From Rhodoferax sp. (GTDB lineage: Bacteria; Pseudomonadota; Gammaproteobacteria; Burkholderiales; Burkholderiaceae_C), in assembly GCF_028715765.1 (NCBI RefSeq), contig NZ_JAQURE010000008.1, positions 23,276-87,275 of the forward strand: DNA of 64,000 nucleotides. The letters are read 5' to 3'. The notes beneath the pieces are model-generated. The model had not been told where the DNA came from and did no database searches. It worked only from the letters and a program-made list of their open reading frames with translations. Position numbers and translations under genes: made by a program. Each line of letters opens with the position of its first letter. Within the stretch, counting starts at the first letter, position 1. Below, piece by piece: positions 1 through 9,874 of the stretch.

Positions 1-159
1 TAGCAACGCGCCTTGCGCCAGCTTGCAAGTCAAATCAAAGCCACCACCTGGCTTGGCCGGTGCCACACATTCGGTTTTGTCCAGTGGGCCGGCCAATGCC
101 GACAAACTCAACCCAGCAACGCAGGCCACAGCGGCCCATGAAACATGATGCAGACGCAT
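1..159 (-). CDS. tctC: Tripartite tricarboxylate transporter substrate-binding protein, N-terminal part (window edge)
   Basis: The gene runs off the left edge; the first 53 codons are visible. They encode a signal peptide (MRLHHVSWAAVACVAGLSLS, cleavage probably after ALA near residue 23) followed by the CVAPAKPGGGFDLTC segment that is characteristic of the mature N-terminus of TctC/Bug-family periplasmic binding proteins. AGGAG lies a few bases upstream of the ATG. TctC captures citrate or another carboxylate in the periplasm for the TctAB permease. The TctD/TctE regulators lie 3.4 kb upstream on the same strand, which fits control of this transporter. The substrate cannot be read from the fragment. 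Confidence 0.8.
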   Translation of the reverse strand, partial: MRLHHVSWAAVACVAGLSLSALAGPLDKTECVAPAKPGGGFDLTCKLAQGALL

Positions 160-312
160 GAAAAATCTCCTGTAAGTATGTTGAACATGCCGCTTGACCG
201 CCAGCCGGTGGTTGCGACATGGGGGTGACTGTAGAAAAAAGAGCCTGTCAATCACCTTTCAAAAACCCGGCTCAAAAATCAGTGGAAACCCTTGGTGACT
301 TTATTCATGGTC

Positions 313-336
313 ATAGTCATAGTTCATTGACCCTAT
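313..336. promoter_or_regulatory. Possible OxyR-like half-sites upstream of katG
   Basis: Two ATAG half-sites (313-316 and 319-322) face a CTAT at 333-336, about 80 bp before the katG start. OxyR sites are built from ATAG-N7-CTAT units and OxyR commonly controls katG. The spacing here (10 between 319-322 and 333-336) does not match the canonical 7, so this is a weak suggestion only. Confidence 0.2.
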
Positions 337-348
337 TGAATGAATTGA

Positions 349-2622
<2,274 letters not shown>

Positions 2623-2648
2623 AGTTTGAGGTTAAAAAACTACTGAAT

Positions 2649-2692
2649 AAATAGCTGCTTATGCTTTATACATAAGCGCTAGAGCCTTATTT
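2649..2692 (+). repeat. Comamonadaceae-type AT-rich palindromic repeat, copy A (intergenic)
   Basis: Contains ATAGCTGCTTATGC, a short stem (TTATG..CATAA) and CATAAGCGCTAGAGCC. It matches the consensus shared with the other copies in the window: ATAGCT, about 5-8 bases, GCTTRTTTCATAAGCGCT, ACAGSC, then A/T-rich. It lies 27 bp after katG and before the TA promoter. Confidence 0.7.
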
Positions 2693-2739
2693 GGCACTTA
2701 ATATTTGCCATAAACCAGCTGCAACTAGAGCGTGTCAAC

Positions 2740-2767
2740 TTGACGAGGTATCTGTTCTACATATACT
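2740..2767 (+). promoter_or_regulatory. Probable sigma-70 promoter of the toxin-antitoxin pair
   Basis: TTGACG (2740-2745) and TATACT (2762-2767) are separated by 16 bp, and the antitoxin start lies about 40 bp further on, with AAAGGAG at 2794-2799 just before the start. Confidence 0.55.
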
Positions 2768-2781
2768 TGAAAACATACTTG
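2763..2781 (+). promoter_or_regulatory. Candidate antitoxin operator: direct repeat ATACTTG x2
   Basis: ATACTTG occurs at 2763-2769 and 2775-2781, exactly 12 bp apart, with the first copy overlapping the -10 element. Ribbon-helix-helix antitoxins repress their own promoter through short repeated sites spaced about one helical turn, so this is a plausible autoregulatory operator. No binding evidence. Confidence 0.4.
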
Positions 2782-2808
2782 TCAGATTGAATCAAAGGAG
2801 TTTGCGCC

Positions 2809-3039
2809 ATGTCTCAAATCACGCTGTACCTTGACGATGCCACACAGGCACTGGTTGACCAAGCTGCCAAGGCGCATGGGTTGTCAAAAAGCCGCTGGGT
2901 GACAGACATCATCCGCAAATATGCCTCCCATGAATGGCCGCAAGATTGCCTGGCATTGGCAGGACGGTTTCCTGACTTTCCTCTGTGCAATGACAGCTCT
3001 GGCACGCTGCCTGACGATGCGCCACGCATCAGCTTTTGA
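2809..3039 (+). CDS. Ribbon-helix-helix antitoxin (VapB/CopG-like)
   Basis: 76 residues. The N-terminal 45 residues have ribbon-helix-helix features: a short polar strand (SQITLYLDD) followed by two helices (ATQALVDQAAKAHG, SKSRWVTDIIRKYA). The C-terminal tail, rich in acidic and aromatic residues and ending RISF, is the kind of segment that wraps a VapC toxin. A strong ribosome site (AAAGGAG) precedes the ATG. The stop lies 9 bp before the PIN-domain toxin gene, the standard antitoxin-first order of type II systems. The antitoxin is expected to neutralise the toxin and repress the operon through the direct repeat at the -10 box. Confidence 0.8.
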   Translation: MSQITLYLDDATQALVDQAAKAHGLSKSRWVTDIIRKYASHEWPQDCLALAGRFPDFPLCNDSSGTLPDDAPRISF

Positions 3040-3048
3040 TGGCCTGCC

Positions 3049-3453
3049 ATGCTGATTCTCGATAGCAACATCATCAGCTACTACTTTCGAGGCGACCTAC
3101 AAGTGGTGCCGCGTCTGCAGGCTCTGCGCCCTATCGATTTGGGTGTGCCAGCCATTGTGGAATATGAGCTGCGCTATGGGCTGCAGCGTATGGCTCCCGA
3201 GGCGGCCGCACCTCGCTTGGCGGCCTTGGCTCAATGGCTGCAACCCTTGCAAATTTTGCCGTTTGACAGCGAATGCGCCAACCATGCGGCGCGTATTCGC
3301 GTCGCCTTGGAAGCCGCAGGCACACCCATCGGCGCACACGACACGCTGATTGCCGCCACCACCCTGCGTTATCAAGCCACGCTGGTCACACGCAACGTGC
3401 GCGAATTTTCTCGTGTACCGGGCCTGCAGTGGCTGAACTGGCATCAGGCTTGA
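3049..3453 (+). CDS. vapC: PIN-domain ribonuclease toxin (VapC-like)
   Basis: 134 residues, the usual PIN toxin size. Metal-binding acidic residues are visible: D5 in MLILDSNIIS, E40 in YELRYG, D98 in GAHDTLIAA. The fourth position in TRNVREF is N116, a common VapC variant. VapC toxins cleave tRNA or rRNA and stop growth until antitoxin is renewed. It follows the antitoxin gene by 9 bp and shares its promoter. The pair sits between katG and tctE, interrupting what otherwise looks like a tct locus. Confidence 0.88.
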   Translation: MLILDSNIISYYFRGDLQVVPRLQALRPIDLGVPAIVEYELRYGLQRMAPEAAAPRLAALAQWLQPLQILPFDSECANHAARIRVALEAAGTPIGAHDTLIAATTLRYQATLVTRNVREFSRVPGLQWLNWHQA

Positions 3454-3563
3454 TGAGCAAACGGTCGGCGTATCAGGATTCCGTCAGGATGTTCAGAGGG
3501 CTTTGGCGAACAGCCTTCAAAAAACCATGATCCGACCGCCACCAACACATGTGCAAGCCCCGG

Positions 3564-5057
3564 CTACAGTGGCCAATGCAGGGTCACGGTAAGCCCTGGT
3601 GTGGGGCTTGCTGCGTCGGTGGTCCGCAAACTTAAATCTCCGCCGTGGCGTTGCACGATGGCTTTGGCTATGGCTAACCCCAGACCTGAGCCACTGCTTT
3701 GGGCGCTGCCACGGTAAAAACGCTCGCCAGCGCGCGCCAACTCTGCGCTGGTCATGCCCGGGCCGTTGTCGATCACCCGCAGCACGGCTTGTGCGGGGCT
3801 CAATGCAGGCAGGTCTGGTTGTTCAATGCCAGCCTGCACCGTGACTTTGGAGCCCGGTGGCGTGTGGTGCAGAGCGTTGTGCAGCAAATTGGTCAGCGCC
3901 TCCTTGAGCAAACCCGCATGGGTGCTGACTTCGGCTGGCAAATTGCCCAAAGGCTCAAAGCCCAGGTCAATGTGCCGTGAGCGCGCGTCAGGCCAGGCCG
4001 CACGTGTGACCGCTTGTGCCAATGCGATCAGGTCACAGGGTTCCATGTGCCACTCCAGCGTGTCAGCGCGGGCCAATGCCAGCATTTGGTTGGTTTGTCG
4101 CACCGTGTCATCCACTTGCAATTTAATAGCTACCAGCGCTTGTTTCATAAGCGCTGCATCGGGTTCTCTGAGGGCAAAACTGACCTGTGTCGAGAGCGTG
4201 GTCAGGGGCGTGCGCAGTTGGTGTGAGGCATCGTCAATGAAGCTTCTGCGCGCCTGCATGGCTTCTCGGTAGCGCATCACATGGTGGTTGATAGCCTCCA
4301 CCAAGGGCTGCACGTCTTGGGCAATGTGGTGCGCATCCAGCGGGGTCAGGTCTTGCGGGTCGCGCTGCAACACCTCTTGGCGCAAGCGCTGCAGCGGCCG
4401 CAGCGACCAGTTCACCGCCAGCACCAGCAGCGCCAGGCCAGCCAGCAGCAGCAGCAGGTCGCGCGCCACGGTTTCCATCACCAGCTGGCGGGTGAAGTCT
4501 TGCCGGCTCTCCAGCGTTTCACCAATCTGAATCACCACCTGGCGCGAATTGGAGCCGCTTGACAGTGGCCGTGCCAACGCACGCGCATAAGAGCCCAGCC
4601 GAATCGGCTCACCGTAATACAGCGCGTCGCTGAACTGCGGCTGGCCATTGACCAGTGGGCGGGGTGCCCCAGGTAGGTCGGCGTTGCCAATCTCCACCAG
4701 GCCGTCGCCGCTGGCCACGCGGTAAAACACCCGGCCGTTGGCGGTTAGCTCAAAAAACTCCAGCATGCGGTAGGGCAGCTCGACCGACAGCCCACCACTG
4801 GCAGTCGAAATATTGGCATCCATGGCCTTGATGGCACCCAGCAGCGAGCGGTCGTAAGCGGCATTGGCAGCAGCCAACGCAGTGCGCCAGCTCACCACAA
4901 TTTCCAGCCCCATCACCAGCAGCATGCCGGGCAGCAACACCAGCAGCAGCGTGCGGCGCAGGCTTAAACGGCGCAGGCGGTGAAGACCGAACCCGCGCCG
5001 TGGTTCACCCGCTGGTGCAGGCTCGGTGTCGTCAGATGGCGGATCGGAGTTGGACAT
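3564..5057 (-). CDS. tctE: Sensor histidine kinase TctE
   Basis: 497 residues, inner-membrane sensor kinase. Transmembrane segments lie near 35-57 and 199-218; between them is a periplasmic 2CSK_N-type sensor (YDRSLLGAIKAMDANIS near 68-84 is typical of TctE). The phosphoacceptor is H279 in DDASHQLRTPL; the ATPase domain has HNALHHTPPG (N box), DNGPGM and GSGLGLAIAK. TctE senses tricarboxylates and phosphorylates TctD. The start codon overlaps the tctD stop by one base (TGATG), so the two are translationally coupled. Residues about 300-313 are encoded by a copy of the dispersed repeat lying antisense to the gene. Confidence 0.92.
   Translation of the reverse strand: MSNSDPPSDDTEPAPAGEPRRGFGLHRLRRLSLRRTLLLVLLPGMLLVMGLEIVVSWRTALAAANAAYDRSLLGAIKAMDANISTASGGLSVELPYRMLEFFELTANGRVFYRVASGDGLVEIGNADLPGAPRPLVNGQPQFSDALYYGEPIRLGSYARALARPLSSGSNSRQVVIQIGETLESRQDFTRQLVMETVARDLLLLLAGLALLVLAVNWSLRPLQRLRQEVLQRDPQDLTPLDAHHIAQDVQPLVEAINHHVMRYREAMQARRSFIDDASHQLRTPLTTLSTQVSFALREPDAALMKQALVAIKLQVDDTVRQTNQMLALARADTLEWHMEPCDLIALAQAVTRAAWPDARSRHIDLGFEPLGNLPAEVSTHAGLLKEALTNLLHNALHHTPPGSKVTVQAGIEQPDLPALSPAQAVLRVIDNGPGMTSAELARAGERFYRGSAQSSGSGLGLAIAKAIVQRHGGDLSLRTTDAASPTPGLTVTLHWPL
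4121..4160 (+). repeat. AT-rich palindromic repeat, copy B (inside tctE)
   Basis: AATAGCTACC followed by a perfect 7-bp inverted repeat AGCGCTT / AAGCGCT around GTTTCAT, then GC. Same core as the intergenic copies. It lies antisense to tctE and encodes DAALMKQALVAIKL in the region after the HisKA helix 1 without breaking the frame. Confidence 0.65.
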
Positions 5058-5722
5058 CAGTCGCTCTCCAGCACGTAGCCCAGGCCACGCACGGTGGTGA
5101 TGTGCACGCCAGTTTTGTCTAGGCGTTTGCGCAGTCGGTGCACCAGCACTTCCATGGCTTCTGGCTGCACGTCAACCTCGTCTGAAAACACGCGCTCCAT
5201 CAAGTCGCGCTTGGACATTGGTTCGCCACTGTGTTGCACCAGCGCGCACAGTGCCGCGTGCTCACGCGGTGTCAGGCTCAGGGGCACGTGTTTCAACAGC
5301 AGTTGCTGGCTCACCGGCTCATACACCAGTGGGCCGCAGGCAAAGCGCGGATGGTCGCTGCCGCGGGCGCGGCGAATCAATGCCAGCAAGCGCGCCTCCA
5401 GTTCAGCCAGCTCAAACGGCTTGGCCAGAAAGTCATCAGCGCCTTCGCGCAGCGTGCTCACGCGCTCCATCAGCGAGTCGCGTGCCGTCAAAATCAGCAC
5501 CGGCAAACGCTGCCCCGCGTCACGCAGTTCAGCCAGCACATCATGGCCATCGCGCCCGGGCAGCCCCAGGTCAAGAATCAGCGCGTCATAGCGGCTGGCT
5601 TTCAGGCTTGACCGCACCAAGCGGCCGTCATTGACCCAGTCCACCTGAAACTGGCTTTGCTGCAACGCCTGCACCAGCCAGGTGGCCAAGGCAGGTTCAT
5701 CTTCGGCCAACAGAATGCGCAT
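5057..5722 (-). CDS. tctD: OmpR-family response regulator TctD
   Basis: 221 residues from the ATG at 5722; an upstream in-frame TTG would add three residues but the ATG gives the normal MRILLAEDEPALA start. The receiver domain has acidic E7/D8, phosphoacceptor D51 (LILDLGLPG), T of LTARDS and K of FLAKPF. The C-terminal winged helix (about 125-220) ends HITTVRGLGYVLE, typical of OmpR/PhoB proteins. Paired with TctE; the family activates the tricarboxylate transport genes. It is the first gene of the tctD-tctE operon. Confidence 0.93.
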   Translation of the reverse strand: MRILLAEDEPALATWLVQALQQSQFQVDWVNDGRLVRSSLKASRYDALILDLGLPGRDGHDVLAELRDAGQRLPVLILTARDSLMERVSTLREGADDFLAKPFELAELEARLLALIRRARGSDHPRFACGPLVYEPVSQQLLLKHVPLSLTPREHAALCALVQHSGEPMSKRDLMERVFSDEVDVQPEAMEVLVHRLRKRLDKTGVHITTVRGLGYVLESD

Positions 5723-6134
5723 AAAGATCAATCGGGTTGAGGGAGTTGACCAAGTTTAGGGCGTACCCGCGGTTGCGGTTCAAATTGATGTGGACTTGTT
5801 CCCGCTCTCTAAGGTGTGGGTGGATGGCCGTGTCGCTTTGGCTGGTTTGGCTGGTGTTGGGGTGTCTCTGGCATGGTGGCGGTGAGGGTTTCTCTGGCGC
5901 TCTGCTACTTGGGTGGCTCTGGCACGGCGCGGCGGCTGGGTCAGGTGCATGCGGTTTTGGGGGCAAAACACGCGCGGGGCTGATGTCTCAGTGCGCCAGC
6001 ACCGCTTGCGCGCGCCTTTGCCCCCAAAGCCCGGTCGCCTGACCCAGTCGCCCTGCCGGGTTAAACCCTAGACACCCTGGACACCCATACGCCCCATCAC
6101 ACCACTTTGCATTGCCCCCCGTGCACGCCGCACA
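5723..6134. other. Gene-free region upstream of tctD
   Basis: No convincing gene. Open frames on both strands here are low-complexity (Trp/Leu/Gly or Pro/His-rich) and lack ribosome sites. It should hold the tctD promoter (none is clear) and contains the long imperfect inverted repeat listed separately. Confidence 0.5.
5936..6047. repeat. Long imperfect inverted repeat
   Basis: CTGGGTCAGG at 5936-5945 and GGGGGCAAA at 5959-5966 or so are mirrored by TTTGCCCCC at 6018-6025 and CCTGACCCAG at 6038-6047. Arms are about 32 bases, separated by about 50. No tail of T residues follows on either strand. Function unknown. Confidence 0.6.
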
Positions 6135-7187
6135 CTACCTGGCCAGCCAGGCCGTCAAGCGCGGCCCCAGACCCAGCACCATCAAAAAACGCACCAGCTG
6201 CATGGCCATCACAAAGCCCACATCCACCGCGCTGGTGGCCGCAATCACCACCACCGAATCGGCGCCGCCTGGGCTGGTGGCCAGGTAAGCGGTCAGCGGT
6301 GCCACGCCGGCCAGCCACACCAGCAGCAGCGCCAGCACCAGCCCCAAACCCATCAGCGCGGCAATGGCCACCAGCACCATCGGCAGCGCTTGCCAGGCGT
6401 GCATCAAAATCAAGCGGGTAAAGCGCAGCCCCACGCTCCAGCCAATGGCGGCGTAAGCCAGCATCAGCAGCAGCGGCGGCAACTCAATCACCAGCCACCC
6501 TGCGGTTTGCAGCACGGTGCCCGCCACCAGAGCCAGCACCATGCCCCCCGCTGGCAAATTCAGCCGCTGCGCCAGCACCGCCGCCACCAGCATCAGCAGC
6601 CCGGTGGCCACCACATGGCGCAGGTCGTGCACCACCAGCATGTTGGGTGCCAGCGTGGGTGTGTCTGCCACCGACATGGCCAAATGCGCCACCCAGGCCG
6701 CTACCGCGGTGACGATGACCACCCGGGTGTACTGCATGAAAGCCACCAGCCGCATGTCTGCGCCATAGCTCTCGGCCATCAGCACCATGGCTGACGCTGC
6801 CCCGGGTGCAATGCCCCACAGCGCCGTGGTGCCCGGCAACACCTTGCGCCGCACCAGCCACCAGCCAAGCAAGCCACCCGCAGTCATCACCAGCACGTTG
6901 ATGCCTACAAACAGTGGCCACCGCGCCAGCACCTGGTCAAGCGCTGGCGGCTGCATGCTTTGCGCCATCAGGCAGCCCAGCACCGCTTGTGCCAGCACAA
7001 ACACCGGCTTGGGCAAGCCCACCGGTCCGAGTTGCAGCGCCAGCAAGATGGCCGCCATCATGCAACCCAGCAGCACCCCAGCCGGAAACTGAGCCAACTG
7101 CAGCAGCCCGCCAAACAAGCCGCTCAATGCCAGCAACACCAGCCAGCGCAGCGCAGCATGGGTGTGCCAAGGCGTCCGGTGGCTCAT
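6135..7187 (-). CDS. AbrB family membrane protein (putative transporter)
   Basis: 350 residues from the ATG at 7187. The open frame extends 63 codons further upstream, but that part is a shadow of metW, has no membrane segments and no ribosome site, while MSHRTPWHTHAALRW leads directly into the first helix. About ten hydrophobic helices form two homologous halves, each with a GxxPGxxxAM-type motif (WGIAPGAASAMVLMAESYG and YLATSPGGADSVVVIA), the hallmark of the AbrB duplication family (formerly called ammonia monooxygenase-like). Substrate unknown. It starts 25 bp after metW, so it is probably the last gene of metX-metW-abrB, though a methionine role is not established. Confidence 0.82.
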   Translation of the reverse strand: MSHRTPWHTHAALRWLVLLALSGLFGGLLQLAQFPAGVLLGCMMAAILLALQLGPVGLPKPVFVLAQAVLGCLMAQSMQPPALDQVLARWPLFVGINVLVMTAGGLLGWWLVRRKVLPGTTALWGIAPGAASAMVLMAESYGADMRLVAFMQYTRVVIVTAVAAWVAHLAMSVADTPTLAPNMLVVHDLRHVVATGLLMLVAAVLAQRLNLPAGGMVLALVAGTVLQTAGWLVIELPPLLLMLAYAAIGWSVGLRFTRLILMHAWQALPMVLVAIAALMGLGLVLALLLVWLAGVAPLTAYLATSPGGADSVVVIAATSAVDVGFVMAMQLVRFLMVLGLGPRLTAWLAR

Positions 7188-7212
7188 TGATTTGCGTGGT
7201 GGCGCAAAGCCG

Positions 7213-7794
7213 CTAGCGCGACAGCTTGTAGACCGAGGTGCCCGCCCGCCAATTGGGCAGCCAGCGCACCACCTGGCCGTCTTGCAGGCCAAAACTGTCT
7301 TGCACCCGCAGGCCATTGCGCGCCGCCAGCACACCCATGTCGGCATGCGTGCCAACCCGAATGTTGGGCGTGTCAAACCACTGGTAAGGCAGCCGTTTGG
7401 TCACCGGCATGCGCCCCTGCAGCACGCTCAAGCGGTTGGGCCAATGGGCAAAGTTGGGAAACGCCACCACGCCCATGCGCCCTACACGCACAGTCTCGCG
7501 CAGCATCACCTCGGCGTTACGCAAGTGCTGAAAGGTGTCAATTTGCAGCACCACGTCAAAGCTGGCGTCGGCAAACATGCTCAGGCCTTCGTCCAGGTTG
7601 AGCTGCAGCACATTCACGCCGCGCTTCACACAGGCCAGCACGTTGGCATCGGCAATCTCCACGCCATAACCAGTGCAGCCGCGGCTGTTTTGCAAGTGCG
7701 CCAGCATGGCACCGTCGCCACAGCCCAGATCCAGCACGCGTGCGCCCTCGGGCACCAGGTTGGCCAGCGCCAGCATCAAATGGGGGTCACTCAT
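7213..7794 (-). CDS. metW: Methionine biosynthesis protein MetW
   Basis: 193-residue class I methyltransferase-fold protein with the AdoMet-type motif [15 protein letters not shown] near residues 20-34 and the MetW-typical [20 protein letters not shown] segment. MetW acts with MetX in the acylation of homoserine at the start of methionine synthesis and is thought to stimulate or stabilise it. Its start codon overlaps the metX stop (ATGA), which indicates translational coupling and equal dosage. Confidence 0.95.
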   Translation of the reverse strand: MSDPHLMLALANLVPEGARVLDLGCGDGAMLAHLQNSRGCTGYGVEIADANVLACVKRGVNVLQLNLDEGLSMFADASFDVVLQIDTFQHLRNAEVMLRETVRVGRMGVVAFPNFAHWPNRLSVLQGRMPVTKRLPYQWFDTPNIRVGTHADMGVLAARNGLRVQDSFGLQDGQVVRWLPNWRAGTSVYKLSR

Positions 7795-8927
7795 GCGGTC
7801 ACCTCAATACTCTCAAAATATGAGCGCACCACGCCCATGTAGCGGGCGTCATCAAGCAAAAATGCATCATGCCCGTGGGGCGCGTTGATCTCGGCATAGC
7901 TCACGTCGCGCTGGTTGTCCAGCAGTGCCTTCACCATCTCGCGGCTGCGCTTAGGGGCAAAGCGCCAGTCGGTGGTGAAGCTCACCAGTAAAAATTTGGC
8001 GGTGGCTCTGGCCAGCGCCTGGCTCAGGTTGCCTCCAAAAGCCCGCGCCGGGTCAAAGTAGTCCAGCGCGCGGGTGATCAGCAGGTAGGTGTTGGCATCA
8101 AAATACTCGGCAAACTTGTCGCCTTGGTAGCGCAAGTAGCTCTCTATTTGAAACTCGGCCTCGAGCGTGCTGTAAAAGAAGGCGCGGTCGGCCTCGCTTT
8201 GGCTGGCGGCAATCAGCTGGCGGCCAAACTTCTCGTTCATCACATCGTCACTCAGGTAAGTGATGTGGCCAATCATGCGGGCAATGCGCAGGCCGCGCTT
8301 GGGCACCGTGCCGTGCGCGTAAAAATGGCCGCCATGAAAATCTGGGTCGGTGGTGATGGCACGCCGCGCCACCTCGTTGAAAGCAATGTTTTCAGCGGTC
8401 AAGTTGGGCGCGCTGGCAATCACCAACGCATGTCGTACCCGGCTGGGGTATTGCAGCGTCCAGCTCAGCGCCTGCATGCCACCCAAGCTGCCACCCATCA
8501 CCGCCGCCAGGGTTTGGATGCCCAACGCATCCAGCAGTCGCGCCTGCGCGTTGACCCAGTCTTCTACCGTCACCACTGGAAAATCAGCGCCATACACCTG
8601 ACCGGTGTTGGGGTTGATGTGCATCGGGCCGGTTGAGCCAAAGCACGAGCCCAGGTTGTTCACGCCAATGACAAAAAACCTGCGGGTATCAAGCGGCTTG
8701 CCCGGGCCAATCATGTTGTGCCACCAGCCTTCGCTTTTGTCTTGCCCGGCATACACCCCGGCCACATGGTGTGAGGCGTTCAGGGCGTGGCAGATCAGCA
8801 CGGCATTGGAGCGGCTGGCGTTGAGCGTGCCATAGGTTTCATAACTCAACGTGTAGCCGTGCAACATGGCGCCACTTTGCAATTGCAAAGGCTCAGCAAA
8901 GGGCATGGACTGTGGGGTAACGATCAT
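7791..8927 (-). CDS. metX: Homoserine O-acyltransferase MetX (acetyl- or succinyl-)
   Basis: 378 residues from the ATG at 8927 ([14 protein letters not shown]), which matches the usual MetX start and length; an in-frame upstream start would add 33 residues without family resemblance, and neither start has a strong ribosome site. Alpha/beta hydrolase fold: nucleophile S147 in [10 protein letters not shown], acid D320 in TTDWRFAP, base H353 in PHGHDAF. It acylates homoserine, the first committed step to methionine. In metXW organisms of this group the donor is often succinyl-CoA despite the MetX fold; sequence reading alone does not decide. Confidence 0.93.
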   Translation of the reverse strand: MIVTPQSMPFAEPLQLQSGAMLHGYTLSYETYGTLNASRSNAVLICHALNASHHVAGVYAGQDKSEGWWHNMIGPGKPLDTRRFFVIGVNNLGSCFGSTGPMHINPNTGQVYGADFPVVTVEDWVNAQARLLDALGIQTLAAVMGGSLGGMQALSWTLQYPSRVRHALVIASAPNLTAENIAFNEVARRAITTDPDFHGGHFYAHGTVPKRGLRIARMIGHITYLSDDVMNEKFGRQLIAASQSEADRAFFYSTLEAEFQIESYLRYQGDKFAEYFDANTYLLITRALDYFDPARAFGGNLSQALARATAKFLLVSFTTDWRFAPKRSREMVKALLDNQRDVSYAEINAPHGHDAFLLDDARYMGVVRSYFESIEVTA

Positions 8928-9401
8928 TTTGAGCACATCTTCAGCAGTGGGGAGAGGGGTGCGTGAAACACGGTGGGCTTGGCGGGCAGGGGTTTCGCAA
9001 TCGTTCAAACCCATTAAGTAGGGCATCTTTAGCGGAACTTGTTAAGCGCCCGCAAGCTTTGGCAAATCGGCGCTAGTTCAGTATATCAACCCTCTTCATT
9101 TCATTTTTGAAAGCTGAGTTTGTTAAAAAATCCAAAGCCTCAGGCTCAGGTTGAGGGTGCGAGTCATGTCAACTTTTCCCTCCATTGCTCATGAATGCGT
9201 GGTTATTTCACACCAAACTGTGACAAAGCAGGTTTGAAGCGCAAGCATTTGTAACGGATGTCACGCCCAGCGCCAGGGCGTTACGTTTGACTTAAAAGGG
9301 TCAAAACAGCCCGTTAAAGTTGAGCCACATCGATGCCCGAGGGGTCTTTTTTAAACATCAGACCCGTTTGTTTCAGACCTTATTTTTTTGGAGTTTTCAC
9401 C
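8928..9401. other. Gene-free region between metX and a small exported protein
   Basis: A TATACT-like -10 box on the minus strand at 9080-9085 could start metX, giving a leader of about 150 bases. An inverted repeat ACGCCC/GGGCGT (9263-9268 and 9276-9281), nested with GTAACG/CGTTAC (9251-9256 and 9279-9284), lies on the side of the rightward gene. I could not recognise a SAM riboswitch. Confidence 0.4.
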
Positions 9402-9770
9402 ATGAACACATCTTTTTCTACCCTGTTGGTTGCCCTGCTTTCTGTCGTGTCTTTCAATGCCGCATACGCCCAAAGCGCCAGCACCTCAGAAGCCCCTGCC
9501 CGTGTGATCCAAGTTGCGGTCACGCACCCTGAAAAAGCCGTCATGTCGCATGATGTGGCCAGCATGATCAAGCTCAGCCACCAAGCTCAAGCGCAGTACC
9601 GCCGCACCGGCAGCGCGCAAGATCTGGCCCGCGTCAACGCCATGCGCCTTGCTTTGGCCGAGCGCGGCATTGGCCGCGCCACCCAGCCCGCACCAGCGCT
9701 GCAAGCCGACACCCAGTTTGCCGCCCCCGCAGTGGCTGCCAACATCACTGTGGCCAGCGCAGCGCAGTAA
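9402..9770 (+). CDS. Small exported protein of unknown function
   Basis: 122 residues from the ATG at 9402, preceded by TTGGAG; an upstream in-frame start would add 23 residues in front of the signal peptide and is unlikely. The signal peptide is clear (MNTSFSTLLVALLSVVSFNA, cleavage after AYA at about residue 23). The mature part is about 100 residues, rich in Ala and Gln, with one probable amphipathic helix (HDVASMIKLSHQAQAQYRRTG, then LARVNAMRLALAERG). No known domain recognised; short periplasmic proteins of this look are frequent in Comamonadaceae. Confidence 0.7.
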   Translation: MNTSFSTLLVALLSVVSFNAAYAQSASTSEAPARVIQVAVTHPEKAVMSHDVASMIKLSHQAQAQYRRTGSAQDLARVNAMRLALAERGIGRATQPAPALQADTQFAAPAVAANITVASAAQ

Positions 9771-9787
9771 CCCCGCTGGTTGTTCCG

Positions 9788-9808
9788 CCTTCCCCCGCCG
9801 GGGGAAGG
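9788..9808. repeat. GC-rich palindrome, copy 1
   Basis: CCTTCCCCC (9788-9796), GCC loop, GGGGGAAGG (9800-9808), followed by TCGGGGTGG. A second copy of the same design lies at 35892-35912. It follows the exported-protein gene but has no T tract, so it is not a standard terminator. Confidence 0.6.
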
Positions 9809-9874
9809 TCGGGGTGGCGGCGCATGGGCTGGCCGGCTTAAACTGGGTGCATCACCATTCATGCACCTGGTTTC

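Noticed and set aside
5737..6042. Possible 101-residue protein upstream of tctD
   Set aside because: Trp/Leu/Gly-rich low complexity, no ribosome site, overlaps the long inverted repeat.
8928..9332. SAM or other methionine riboswitch upstream of metX
   Set aside because: No conserved SAM-I, SAM-II or SAM/SAH core could be recognised.
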